The translations under genes and the position numbers were made by a program. A stretch of 64,000 bases of DNA from Isoetes taiwanensis (lineage: Eukaryota; Streptophyta; Lycopodiopsida; Isoetales; Isoetaceae). The notes beneath the pieces were generated by a model. It was not told where the DNA came from, did not search any database, and saw only the letters and a program-made list of their open reading frames with translations. Of this stretch, positions 37,938-47,982 are shown in pieces. The stretch spans positions 21,269,863 through 21,333,862 of the forward strand of contig JAJEKV010000016.1 in assembly GCA_021234155.1 (NCBI GenBank). The letters run 5' to 3'. Every line of letters starts with the position of its first letter. The first letter of the stretch is position 1.

Positions 37938-38326
37938 AATATTCTTGGTTGACCAAGAGCAAGCACTGACCATATCCCTAAAGTAGAGTAACTGGCAGAG
38001 TAGAGCATGCAATGGAAAATTCCAGCATTGAACCTCGAATTGGGGGGGAAAATTTTTTCAAGTAGTAGGATCATAGAGCTAGGCTAAAATTAGGGATTCA
38101 GAAAAAAGAATGAGTGAAACGAACTTCGTAGTAAAACTGGAGTGGAAATTATCCATAAGCATCAATTTTCATCCAAAATGGGTCGAAGAATCATCCCAAT
38201 TCGAGATCCGGGTGAAACATGGCACGAATTAATACACACCAAACTATTAGAAAGAAATTCAAAATTTAAAAATTATATAATAATAAAAAGGACTAACCAT
38301 TAATAAGGGTAGTTGATTAATAGGTG

Positions 38327-38333
38327 TATAAAT
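38327..38333 (+). promoter_or_regulatory. TATA box candidate upstream of the H3-like ORF
   Basis: TATAAAT about 140 bases before the ATG at 38471, giving a plausible start near 38360. It lies inside the retroelement, well downstream of the LTR, so the H3-like gene could have had its own promoter. Sequence match only. Confidence 0.4.
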
Positions 38334-38470
38334 GGTAAAGGAATATTGCCTAGCCTAGAGAGTATCTTTCCCTTTTAAATATCATTTTGGGTCCCACTCT
38401 CCCTAATCCGCCCTAAACCTCTCTCTCTTGATCTCCAACTTAAGCTAATCTGTTTCTTTGACCGTGAAAC

Positions 38471-39567
38471 ATGGCTCGCACCAAATGCACTGCTAGGAAC
38501 ATTAGTAGCCCTAAACGGAGACCCAGCATGGCAAAAATAGTGGCGGGCGGTGGTAAGAATATCCCGGAGCACTTAAGGCCAAGGAGGAGGAGGAGCACAA
38601 TATATCGACCTACCACACCTCTGAGGAGCAGGCTCCAAGTAGCTCGGCCGAGTGCACTCAGCAGACCGGCAAGTCGGTCGACCACAGCACGCTTTCGGGG
38701 AGCCAAGGGAGACCCCAGCAGTAGGAGCAGCAGCAGGAAGAGGAGCATCCGCAAGAATAGATGGGCTCCAGTAAGAAGAAGAGGAAGGGGAAGATGAAAG
38801 AGTGGCCAGAAGAGAGAGCGGCCAGCAAGAGTAAGGAGAGAGAACATGAGGTGAGGCAGCACGAGAAAAGATCCAAGAGGGATCAGGACCGGCCGAGGGG
38901 AATGGTTACAATCGAAGAACCTCGTCGAGAAGCAACGGACGAGCAGCAAGAAGATGAAAAGGAGGTCTAAGATGAAGAGGAGGAGCTCGAAGGGGAAGTC
39001 GGGAAAACCTCAAACCCCGACGTCAGACCGCCTTATCCAAAATGGCCCAAGCCACCGAAGAAGCAGAAGGTGGGGGAATGGGAGTTCAAGCTCAAGTAGG
39101 ACCAAGAGTTTGAAAGGAAGAAGGTGGCATATCAAGAGTACTTCCAGAGGTGGACATGCTACAATAACTGGTATTGTAAGCAAAACGTCCAGAGCTACGT
39201 GAAGGGTGGCAGACCCAAGAACCAGCTGGAGCCCCTTCCATCTCGGCCAGTAGCTCCCAGGAGGGTCTATCATGGGCCCAACTCCAGGCATGCGCGGGTG
39301 TTTCGAGAGATTAGGCACTTTCAGCAGTGCACTAATCTCCTGATCTGGAAGGTGTCGTTCGAACGGTTACTCTGGGAGACAATGCAGGAGTTCAAGATTG
39401 ACTATTGGGTCACATCCCTGACAGTTCGATCCCTCCAGGAGGCAGCAGAGGACGAGCTCATCCAACTATTTGAGGAGGGCAACCTATGCGCCATATATGC
39501 CAAAAGTGTCACGGTGATGCCCAAGGATCTTCACTTGGCCCGAAGAATTAGGAAAGACAAGCTCTAA
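38471..39567 (+). pseudogene. Retroelement-borne histone H3-like protein (H3 tail start, charged insert, H3 fold)
   Basis: Starts MARTKCTARN, closely like the histone H3 tail opening (MARTKQTARK), with K4 present and K9 replaced by Asn. About 35 codons on, a one-base shift leads into a second frame that runs to the end: a 230-residue, highly charged Lys/Glu/Ser segment with four in-frame stops (near 38722, 38758, 38968 and 39100), then from about 39256 an H3 fold ending at 39567. Landmarks are REIRHFQQCTNLLIWK (alpha-N), SFERLLWETMQEFKID (alpha-1), SLQEAAEDELIQLFEEGNLC (alpha-2) and VTVMPKDLHLARRIR (alpha-3). I count about 49 identities in 87 positions to plant H3 as I remember it, with no gap in loop 1, unlike CENH3. 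Full length would be about 365 residues against 136 for H3. Location: between the LTR/primer site and gag. A nucleosomal or chromatin-targeting role is inference. Confidence 0.85.
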
Positions 39568-39655
39568 AAGCTTTAACTTTTGTGTAAAAATTTGTGATAA
39601 ATGTAATTAAAAACTTTTTGATTAATATAGCAATTCAAATTTTTCTTGAAAAATG

Positions 39656-40085
39656 AGCACTCCGTGCCAAACGCCCCTGCGTCAAGAATGCAGAGCCCTT
39701 CTGCGCGAAGTAACTAGAGTCGGCTTAGTTGTACTTGAAAATTGATAGATTATCATGAGAAAAGTTGCTAGATTGTTTAGAATTGTCTCAATCTTGCATC
39801 TTAGAATTGTCTCACTCTGCACCAAACGTCCTTGTGTCGAGAACGCAGAGCCCTTCCACGCAGAGTAACTCGTGTCGACCATTTTTGCACTTGTACTTGG
39901 CCGATTGACATGAGATAAGTTGGTAGATAGTCTAGAATAGAGAAACCTTGCATTCTAGTATTTTACATTCCCAAAAAGGTTCCAGATTAGTCAAATTTGA
40001 CCCACTCGAGTCACTCCGCTCCAGACGCCCATGTGGCGAGAACACAGAGCCCTTCCATGCAGAGTAACCCGAGTCGCTTTTGTTT
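39656..40085 (+). repeat. Three direct repeats of about 70 bp between ORF1 and ORF2
   Basis: Units begin near 39656, 39808 and 40010 and share the pattern cactc-g--ccaaacgcc, gagaacgcagagcccttcca, cgcagagtaac-cgagtcg. They lie in the non-coding gap between the H3-like ORF and the second ORF, and end about 165 bases upstream of a TATA box. Could be an enhancer-like or terminator-like block; function unknown. Confidence 0.75.
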
Positions 40086-40251
40086 GACCCAAGATTGTCC
40101 AAAATTCGCCTAACAAACTATTTTAATGTGTTTCTTGGCTTGTTTTAGATAGATTAGCATTTCATTTAGCTAGATTGGATACCCATACCTCTTAGAACAT
40201 AGATTTTTTCGAGCAGGCAGTTCTGGCATGGAAATCTAGGTAGCCCTAGTC

Positions 40252-40260
40252 TATATAAGG
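40252..40260 (+). promoter_or_regulatory. TATA box candidate upstream of ORF2
   Basis: TATATAAGG in a GC-flanked context (gccctagtctatataagggg), with a pyrimidine-rich stretch about 30 bases downstream (tttctcttcacc). The ATG of the second ORF is at 40371. Confidence 0.45.
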
Positions 40261-40370
40261 GGGGCTCATTTGACATTTTCTCTTCACCAAGTTTGTTCTT
40301 GCCTTCTCTGTGCGATTTTCCAGCTCCTTGCCAATCTTCCCAAACCATTTTCTACTCTAGTCTGCGTAAT

Positions 40371-41260
40371 AATGCCCACAAACTTCATTGAATGGTACAA
40401 CAGCGTCAATCACATAAGTGAGATCCTAGTTGAGGAGGCTTTTCAAGTCTTTGATCATCTCTTCGATCTCCATGCAACATTGACCCGGATGCCTTACTAC
40501 ACCAACATCATTTGCCAAAGCAAATCTTGCCCTGGGAAGTCAGCCTTCTTCCAAGGGGAGAAATGGGTCTCCCTAGAGTCACTAAGTCAAGTCTTAGGTG
40601 GGGGTTCCAGAGTCAAGACCCAGATGTGGGACAAGACGAAGAACATGCCAGATTACATGAGCTACAAGGTCCATAGACACAGATATGTCTCAAGCACACG
40701 CAGCTATGTCCATGTTCATGCACTTCAAGGCCATCAACAAGGTGGGGGAGCCTTCCATACAGCCTTTGGACCTCGCACCTTTGAATACAAGGGTGGACCA
40801 GGGCCTCATCCATGAGCTCGATGCCACAGAATACATCTACCACGGCACATCTTCGAGAGCGCCTCAGATTGAAGAGGACTATGAAAAAGAGTGGGATGAC
40901 AATCAGGAAGAGGAGAGCAGGCTAGCACCAAGGATGGAAAGGCGGATCGTGAGGCATGACCAGGATATCAGAAAGAGCCAACGAACCATCCATAGGCATC
41001 ACTACCTTGTCCCCGGTGGTTATCGAATGGGAGGAATACCTCTTCGCCAATGACATCCTCCACCTACCATACTGTTTAGAAGAAGGGCTCAGGATCGATG
41101 AGCTCATGGGTTGATTGTAGAAGGGCAGCAGAAAGACCTCATCGATTACACCTACCAGGAAGTCCCAAAAGAGGTAGCCGAGCATCATTCTTATGCCAGG
41201 GAGATAATGTCAGATGTGGTGGCATACGAATATATAAGGCAGGTGTTGTAGAAATTGTTC
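40371..41260 (+). pseudogene. Second unrecognised ORF of the histone-bearing retroelement
   Basis: Starts MPTNFIEWYNSVNHISEILV and stays open for about 100 codons. It then shifts frame near 40680 and continues as MSQAHAAMSMFMHFKAINKV and DQGLIHELDATEYIYHG, with an acidic Glu/Asp-rich middle. Another shift near 41020 gives VVIEWEEYLFANDILHLPYC, and the last part reads QQKDLIDYTYQEVPKEVAEH. Codon-like composition across the shifts argues that this was one protein of about 290 residues. I do not recognise a family. The position before gag recalls the extra ORF1 of Tat/Ogre-type gypsy elements, but no specific match can be claimed. Confidence 0.5.
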
Positions 41261-41580
41261 CAGAAATAGTCAGTATAACAATAGCTTTATTCACCAAATT
41301 TGCTAGACAACTTTATAAACAAGGCTTATAAAAGCTTAGATTCATGGAGCCAAAATATGGTCACTCATCCATAAACCTTTTACAAAAAACTACAACTCCT
41401 GCGCTCAGCTCTCGATCTGTAAGCCCCCCTGTCTATCCATTCCTCCAGTATTTATCTCCATATTTACCTTCCAATTCGGGTGCATCCACTTGTCAAATTG
41501 TGCATCCCCTTCATATAGAAAGTTCTCCAACTTGCCTAAAAATCAGGAGTAGATAGACTTGCCTTCCTTAAAATTCGGCC

Positions 41581-41735
41581 CTAGTTGACTTTGACTTTGA
41601 CTGGTCAACACAAACCCTAAGTGGCGGGCAGGGGGTGTCTGTGTGTTTCTAGCGAGCCCAGCAACACCCGGGTAGGGGGTGCCCGCCACTTTGACTTTGA
41701 CCCGCCACCTTTGACTTTGACTTTGACCTACTGCC
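41581..41735 (+). promoter_or_regulatory. TTTGAC/W-box array around an inverted repeat
   Basis: At least seven TTTGAC units, several forming the plant WRKY-binding W-box TTGAC(C/T), sit at 41586-41608 and 41688-41730. Between them gtggcgggcagggggtg and gggtgcccgccac form an inverted repeat. The next 100 bases repeat ctactgccactgcttctcat twice. Located in the retroelement between ORF2 and gag. Confidence 0.5.
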
Positions 41736-41869
41736 ACTGCTTCTCATAGGTCTTTCCAAAGCTTTGTATAACATGACACCATTTAACATGCCACTGCTCT
41801 AATCTACTGCCACTGCTTCTCATAGATTAGAATAGAATATCACTCACAATTATTACATGACAACTACAA

Positions 41870-42515
41870 CAGGTGTACCATCATCAACCGCCAGTCATCC
41901 AGGAAGAAGAGTTCCAGGCAATACAAAGCACATTATACAAGCCAGGGAGAGGCCCAAGCTCTAGTCCTCCGTCCGAGCAAGAAGCATGCTGGAAGGGTCC
42001 AGCAACATCAACCTGGATAATGCAGCCACCATATGGAGAGATCACGAAGACCTCCTGACAGTGGATGTCTATGGCAATGTGGCAGGGAGGAAGGGCACAG
42101 GAACACAGCTAGCAAGACCTCAGAGGGGGAAGGCCCTTCGGTACTACCTTCTGGTCCTAAGCCAGGGCCAGATGATAGTATTTCACAAAGACTTCAGCCC
42201 AAGTGGAGAGGAGGATCACTCCTGATCTCACTTACAGGGTTCGGGCAGCACGCTAAGATAAGGGAGAACACGGATCACGTCATCCTTTTCAAAAAATCCG
42301 CGGTGTTCTACAGCCTCGACTTCGTATGAGGTCATCTAAGAGACGCGCCCTTGACACTAGTGGTGGCTATGGCACCTGCGCTCCCACCTGCACAAATGAC
42401 TCGGGCACTACAAGGGGGATCATCACGAAACATACTATGCAACGTCGGCAAGGGTCTTCGACTCAAGGACGTGAAGAATTTCTTCAAGTCCATGAAGGCC
42501 TCCCGGCACTGAACA
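41870..42515 (+). pseudogene. Coding-like relic between ORF2 and gag
   Basis: Pro/Ser/Gly-rich frames 41873-42058, 42033-42329 and on to about 42510. Readable pieces are DHEDLLTVDVYGNVAGRK, AKIRENTDHVILFKKSAVFY and LRLKDVKNFFKSMKASRH. Composition is coding-like, but there are multiple stops and no family match. Probably the end of the pre-gag ORF region of the same element. Confidence 0.35.
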
Positions 42516-42749
42516 CTTTTCTTCCTTTCCTATATATTAACATGTATCAGTATGTTCTAAATTCTAATATACTAAGTATTTCTATAATAATTCAAGCTTC
42601 CAATTGAATGATCATGCCATGATTTAAAATGATTCATTGTTAACTTATAACTTGAGTTTCAATTTAATTTCTTTTATGGATAACAAGAATTAACATATAA
42701 ATGCCATCATAACGTATAACTTTGAATAACAAACATGGTGACTAATATT

Positions 42750-43975
42750 TGCAGCCAGAAACACTGGCTCAGACTCAAAAGGTCAGGGCAGGCAGCATCA
42801 CTGGCAACCTAGAAACCTTTTCGGCCAAGAATATGAAGAGGAGGAGGACATGTCGGTTGAAGCCATCAATCGGAGGCTTGTACAGATGCGCAATCGAATG
42901 GAACAACTAGTGCAATGGGCAACGCTACTAATGCATGCACAAGAATGTGGACTAATGATGCCTCCGCCCCCTCGGGAACTAGACCAAGCAGCTCAACCAG
43001 AACAGGAGGAAGTCCATGTGCCTGAGAAGAACAAAAAGAGGAAAAGAAGAAGCCGGAGAAGCCCAACTCCTTCTAGCTCCAGCCAAACGGTCAGTACAAC
43101 CAGTGTAATCTCAGAGCAGCTCTGAAAGTGAGACAGACACCTCATAGGGCAGGGACAAGAACCATAGGGCAGGAGACTACCAGAAAAAGGTGGATAGTAC
43201 CATGAGCAACATGTGGAAGACCCGGAAATTGGGGCAGTTCTCCGGGAAGGACAGGTCAGAAATAAAAGCTGAAGTTTGGTTGGATGAAATGGAAGAATTT
43301 GGAAACTCGTACGGAATGCAAGACAAAGACATAGGAAAAGTGGCAACAGCAAATCTGATTGGCCCAGTACGTAATTGGTGGAAAGAATATGCTAAGTCAA
43401 ACAAGCTAAAAAAAAACAATAGCAGATTCAAAACCTTCAGTAAGGCTTTCCGCAAGCATTATGTCCCAAGGCCGCACACAAGCAGGTAGATTCAACAGTT
43501 CTATAGGCTGGACCAAGGGACCTTATCAGTGGCCAAATATACGGAGGAATTTATGAGGCTACGGCTAAATGTTCCAAAGATCACAGAGAGACAGGTTGTG
43601 GATAGTTATATTGAGGGATTGAACAGCAACATTAAGAGATTGGTCCGGGCCATCAACCCGAAAACAGTTGGGAGGCCAAAGACAAAGCACTAAGCTTGGA
43701 GGAAGCACCGCCGACCCTGGGCTGAAACAATCATTCTACAAGGGGAAAGCAACAGGCTCTTATCCACCAAAGCAGGCATCCACCACACCAACATGGCAGC
43801 AGTCTCAGGGGAGGATGGATAGGAAAGGCTCATATGGGGATCAGAAGCATCAGGGAGGCCCAGCAGGGAAGTCAGTGAAATATTTTCTGGATAGTATTCC
43901 CAAGAAAAAGAGGGAAGAGTGCATCAAGAAGAGACTACGTCTTCTAGCTGGGACATCGTACGCATGATTGCCCTT
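42750..43975 (+). pseudogene. Ty3/gypsy gag (capsid), histone-bearing element
   Basis: Reading begins right after a splice-acceptor-like 'aatatttgcag' (42754) with GSDSKGQGRQHHWQPRNLFG and an acidic stretch. It continues through MSVEAINRRLVQMRNRMEQL and a basic KKRKRRSRRSPTPSSSS segment into the capsid core (Retrotrans_gag): LGQFSGKDRSEIKAEVWLDE, then LIGPVRNWWKEYAKSNK and FSKAFRKHYVPR. A TAG at 43488 interrupts the core where the 56-kb copy has CAG (HTSRQIQQFYRLDQ). The nucleocapsid zinc-knuckle region near 43915-43965 has lost its later cysteines. A structural protein of the virus-like particle, now broken. Confidence 0.85.
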
Positions 43976-44009
43976 TTGTTATGCAAGCACCACTGTAGAG
44001 CTTATAGAT

Positions 44010-44300
44010 TGAAAGGTGCCAACAGAACTAGACAACGACGACGATGATGACCAACAAGAACCACAAGACTATATAGAAGGTGAGTGTAGAATTTGTGCAA
44101 TCATTGAGTTAGGTGATGTCAAAAGTCAGTTCACGATTATTTCAGCAGAGGGCATCATAGACGATAAACCCTATGTAGTTCTTATAGACACAGGTAGCTC
44201 CCACAACTTTGTTTTGCTCAGATTAGCCGCTTTATTGAAATTCAATACCCTCAAATCAAAGCCAAAGTCAGAAGGAGAAGATATTTTTGCCCCATAGCCA
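44010..44300 (+). pseudogene. Ty3/gypsy aspartic protease
   Basis: Retropepsin of the same element. An acidic linker (DNDDDDDQQEPQDYIEG) is followed by the catalytic motif VVLIDTGSSHNFVLLRLAAL (D of DTGS at about 44190). The frame stops at 44295; the next frame continues with GKYDLIIGMDFWKPAKAMID, the ILGMDWL-like flap and second half of the protease domain (44312-44570). Confidence 0.85.
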
Positions 44301-44570
44301 AAGGGTGGACTATGGGGGCAGAGGTCATGGATATTGGTAAGTATGACCTTATAATCGGCATGGATTTTTGGAAGCCAGCTAAAGCAATGATCGACTGCGA
44401 CAGGCATGAGATCTCGATCACGGCACTCGACGGCAACCATTTTGTGGTCAAAGGTAAGGAAGTCCCTTCTATAATACAGTGTATGTCCTTGAAGCAGTTG
44501 CACAAATCCATAATGAAGGATAAAATTGAGTACATCCTTAGGCTAGAAACCATTGAGCCTGATCCGGGGT

Positions 44571-45425
44571 AGCAAGGTGAGTCAAGCTTGAAACAGTTGC
44601 CCAGGCCAGTTGCGAGGCTAGTCAAAGAGTCCCACGGTGTTTTTCTGGATGAAATCCGTGATTTACCGCCCTATAGAGGCGTGGAATGTGAGATTACTCT
44701 AGCATCAGGTGCTAAGCCTACCAGTAAGGCTCCTTATAGGATGAGCACTCCAGAGCTAGCTGAGCTCAAGAAGCAATTGCAAGAGTTGCTAGAGCTCGGA
44801 TTCATTAGGGCAGGCGTATGATACTTCGGGGCACTCATTCTCTTTATAAAGAAGAAGGACGGAAGTTTAAGAATGTATATTGACTACCCTCAATTGAACA
44901 AGCAGATGGTAAAGAACAAATATGCTTTGCTTAGGGCAGATGACTTGATGGATCAACTCCAAGGAGCGAAAGTCTTTTCCAAGCTAGGCTTCAGATCGGG
45001 GTGCCATCAGATAAGAAATCGAGGAAGAAGACATCCATAAGACCATCTTTAGAACGTAGTATGGGCATTATGAATTTGAGTCGTGCCTTTTGCCTATCAA
45101 ATGCCCCAGCAACGTTTATGAGGCCAATAAACAATCTTCATGGAGTTCTTGGATGAGTTTGTCATCATTTTCTTCGATGACATCCTGATCTATAGCAAGT
45201 CAATGGATGAACATGTAGCATATTTAAGAAAAGTCTTGAAGAAGCTAAGACGGCACTGTTTGTTGGCAAACTTTCTATGTGCCATTTTGCTACAACAAAA
45301 GTTGAATACCTAGGTCATGTTGTATCTGCCGAAGGTATAGGGTGGATCCATCGAAGATAAAAGCCATAGTAGATTGGCCAGTACCAAAGAACGTCTTTGA
45401 AGTGAGAAGCTTTCTTGGCTTAGCG
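44571..45425 (+). pseudogene. Ty3/gypsy reverse transcriptase, truncated
   Basis: From 44588: LVKESHGVFLDEIRDLPPYR, then ASGAKPTSKAPYRMSTPELA and LQELLELGFIRAGV, typical of plant chromoviruses, with a stop at 44819 and continuation in the same frame ([20 protein letters not shown]). Later pieces include [20 protein letters not shown] and the active site read as IIFFDDILIYSKSMDEH (FFDD in place of YLDD). Frames then shift and [14 protein letters not shown] is still readable. The domain ends abruptly at about 45420 against a partial LTR, so RNase H and integrase, including any chromodomain, are missing. Confidence 0.85.
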
Positions 45426-45433
45426 GCTACTAC

Positions 45434-45991
45434 ATAACTTAGTAAACCTTCGGCTTAAGGCCATTTCCACATGGCCTTACACTATGGGGCGCCCGCTACA
45501 TGGAAGCGCTCAATTGGAGCCACGTGGCAGTGACATGGAACCCTAATCTATAAGTACCCTAACCCTAACCCTAGGCCATTTTTCGGCTCCACCTGCCTTG
45601 AGACCTGTTCTTCGCTCGGAACTCCGTTTCGAACACCATTCATTGCAGGCAACTCTGATCTACAGTCCCAAGGTAATGCGCTCATCAAAAGGAGGAGGAA
45701 CTACCCGACTCATCAACAAGTCATGGAGACCCTAGAAGTTGGAGAAAGTTCGTCCGAAGCAGGTATTCAAAGTAGCCCCATAGATAGATCATCTGGAACC
45801 TAGGATTCAAGATGAGCTAGTATCTTACTTTGCTAGTAGAGCCTTCCTAGAACCCCCAGTCTAAGTTTCGAACGCTAAGAAAAGAACATTAACAAGTAGA
45901 TAGATTCATGTGTGTAGATTAGATGTTATCTTCTTTATTCATTATGATTATGCCGATGTACGATGTTGGTTGATCTTATGTTTGCACCTTA
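45434..45991 (+). mobile_element. Partial 3' LTR
   Basis: Aligns with 36453-37012 of the 5' LTR from acataacttag to gttggttgatctta-gtttgcacctt, including the ctataagtaccctaa TATA region. The first 120 bases and the last 900 or so of the LTR are absent. The left junction joins reverse transcriptase directly to LTR interior, so one deletion removed RNase H, integrase and the LTR start; a second break removed the LTR end. Confidence 0.8.
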
Positions 45992-47982
45992 TGAAACAAA
46001 ATATAGTCAACTTTTTTTCCCAACAAAACAATATAGCCTGAAGGCGGCTATGGCCCTCACGCTAATATCCAACACTAGATAAAAAGGAGGGAGCTTCTGA
46101 AATAAGCTATAGATGCTTAATCTGAAGGGGGCATCATTGCTTGCTTGCTGCAGTTTGCTAGCCCTTTTTTCCATTCTAATTTGATGTCTAGTCATAAACA
46201 ATTCACGGGCAAATAAGTTATCAACAATAACAATCAATGTAGCTTTCACCCAAAACTAGTAACTAGCAATATAGAATGGGCACAACCACTATTTTTAAAT
46301 TTGTTTTCTTATATATAGGGGATAAGAACATAGTAGCCATATCCTTTATTTGTAGGCAAAACTGTTTCTTAGTAGAATATTCTCAACTTTCACACAAAGA
46401 TATTCGTGGATGCCATTGCTCGGAATCTTTCTCATAAATAGAGTAAGCTTTAATCTACGGAAAGCTATCTATTGTCCTTGAACTCGCAGACAGATTTTAA
46501 GGACCATTCTTGCATAACTAAATTACACACAGTGAGCACTATAAATTATCTGGTTTAGAGCATTCACCTCTCAGGATAATGATCAAAGTTGCTTCACACT
46601 ATGATAAGATGCAAAAATAGTTTAAGGCCATGTACTCCACATCCGTTTAAGGCCATGTCTCCCAGTATTCATTCTCAACCAGTTTAACAAATAAAAGCCC
46701 TGTTTTTGGCCATGGCATAGAACATCACAAATTTTTCTGATCATTGTACTATTGTACTGCCCATTTCGGCCTCTAAGATACAATCCTACAGTAAAATAGA
46801 CTGCTTCACTCCGGTTGGCCTTCATTTTGGCAACAAGCACTAGCCGAAATCTCCAAATCTAGATTCTATAGCCATTAACATAACAAATGACGTATCAAAA
46901 ACTTGATTTTTAGTTGGAAACACCAGATTCGACAGCTTCAAATTGTGATTGTGGCCTCAAATCATGTTGTGACCATTATGGCCGCATCGCGCCAAGATAC
47001 TGATCGCCCCGATATTTCTTCAGAAAATAGGGTTTGCAAGCATTGCCACTATAACAGGGTCTTTAACCCTAAATTGACGGATTTTGCATCCCGTTAACCA
47101 CAAACAAAGGATGCTCCACAAGATCTGCAATTTCTAGTTCCAAAAAACCCTAGGAAGCAAAAGCAGTGGTTATGGCACCGGAAGTTCTCCCTTGTTGCCC
47201 CAACACGATTCTGCTTAGAAAAGGCTGCAGCCTTTTCGTAATCAGAATTACATTGTTTATACAATGGTTTGGAAAAAAGAAAAAAAAAACCAAATCTATT
47301 TTTGATTAAATCTTTTTCCCTTCAACTAAAATTTTGTAAAAAACATTTGCCAATGTAATAACTTGGTCTCCCCCCTCCTTCTCCTTTTTTCTTCTTAACC
47401 ATAGCTAACGTTGCTTTGGGGACGACTATGACGAGCCTCTTAGAAGTTCACATCGGCTGTCTGTTTGTATAGTGCGTGCCCACTTGATATAGATCATAGA
47501 TTTTGAAATTTCAGGTTCTATTTCAAGATTATGTTTGCAAATGCTTTTTACAAATTTTTGATTGGAAAAGAAAAAAGGTTTAATCAAAAATAAGATTTTT
47601 ATAAGAGGTTCTTTTTTAGCAACCATTGTGTTAATATCTAAGTTGCTAAAAATAGATAAAGACGAGAAGCACTAGAAAGAGAATGGCAATTGTTTCTATG
47701 CTCATAACTTGAGCTATAAAGGTCAGATGCAAATGATCTTGAGCTCATTGGAAAGCTTATGTAGAGAGCTTTCTATTGGCATATGGTTTGATCCAAATAT
47801 ATGAATATAGGTACCTGCTTTTTGTACTTTTCAATCCGGATACTTTTTTGCAAATCGCATGCCATGCAGATTTGATTGTAATATGGTTCTTCTCAAAACT
47901 TTTGAATACGGGCTTTGTTTTGAGTCTTTTTTATTGCGTTGGAAAGCATTTTTGCTGGGTTTCTTTTTTCTTTTTTTTTTTG
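45992..47982. other. No supportable gene
   Basis: AT-rich. The plus-strand frame at 46903-47097 has a possible Cys-x2-Cys (VCKHC) after MAASRQDTDRPDISSEN, reminiscent of a BED-type start, but is too short to call. 47270-47640 is A/T-rich. No other signal. Confidence 0.4.

Noticed and set aside
38471-39567. Centromeric H3 (CENH3) identity for the H3-like fold
   Set aside because: Loop 1 has the same length as canonical H3 and the core is closer to H3; CENH3 usually has a longer loop 1 and a diverged tail. Not excluded without a tree.
40371-40520. Possible H2B-like helix in ORF2 (ISEILVEEAFQVFDHLFDL)
   Set aside because: Only scattered hydrophobic positions agree; the rest of the H2B fold and its signature residues are not visible, so I do not claim a second histone.
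38361-44503. Long minus-strand frames across the retroelement
   Set aside because: Shadows of the plus-strand H3-like, gag and protease frames.
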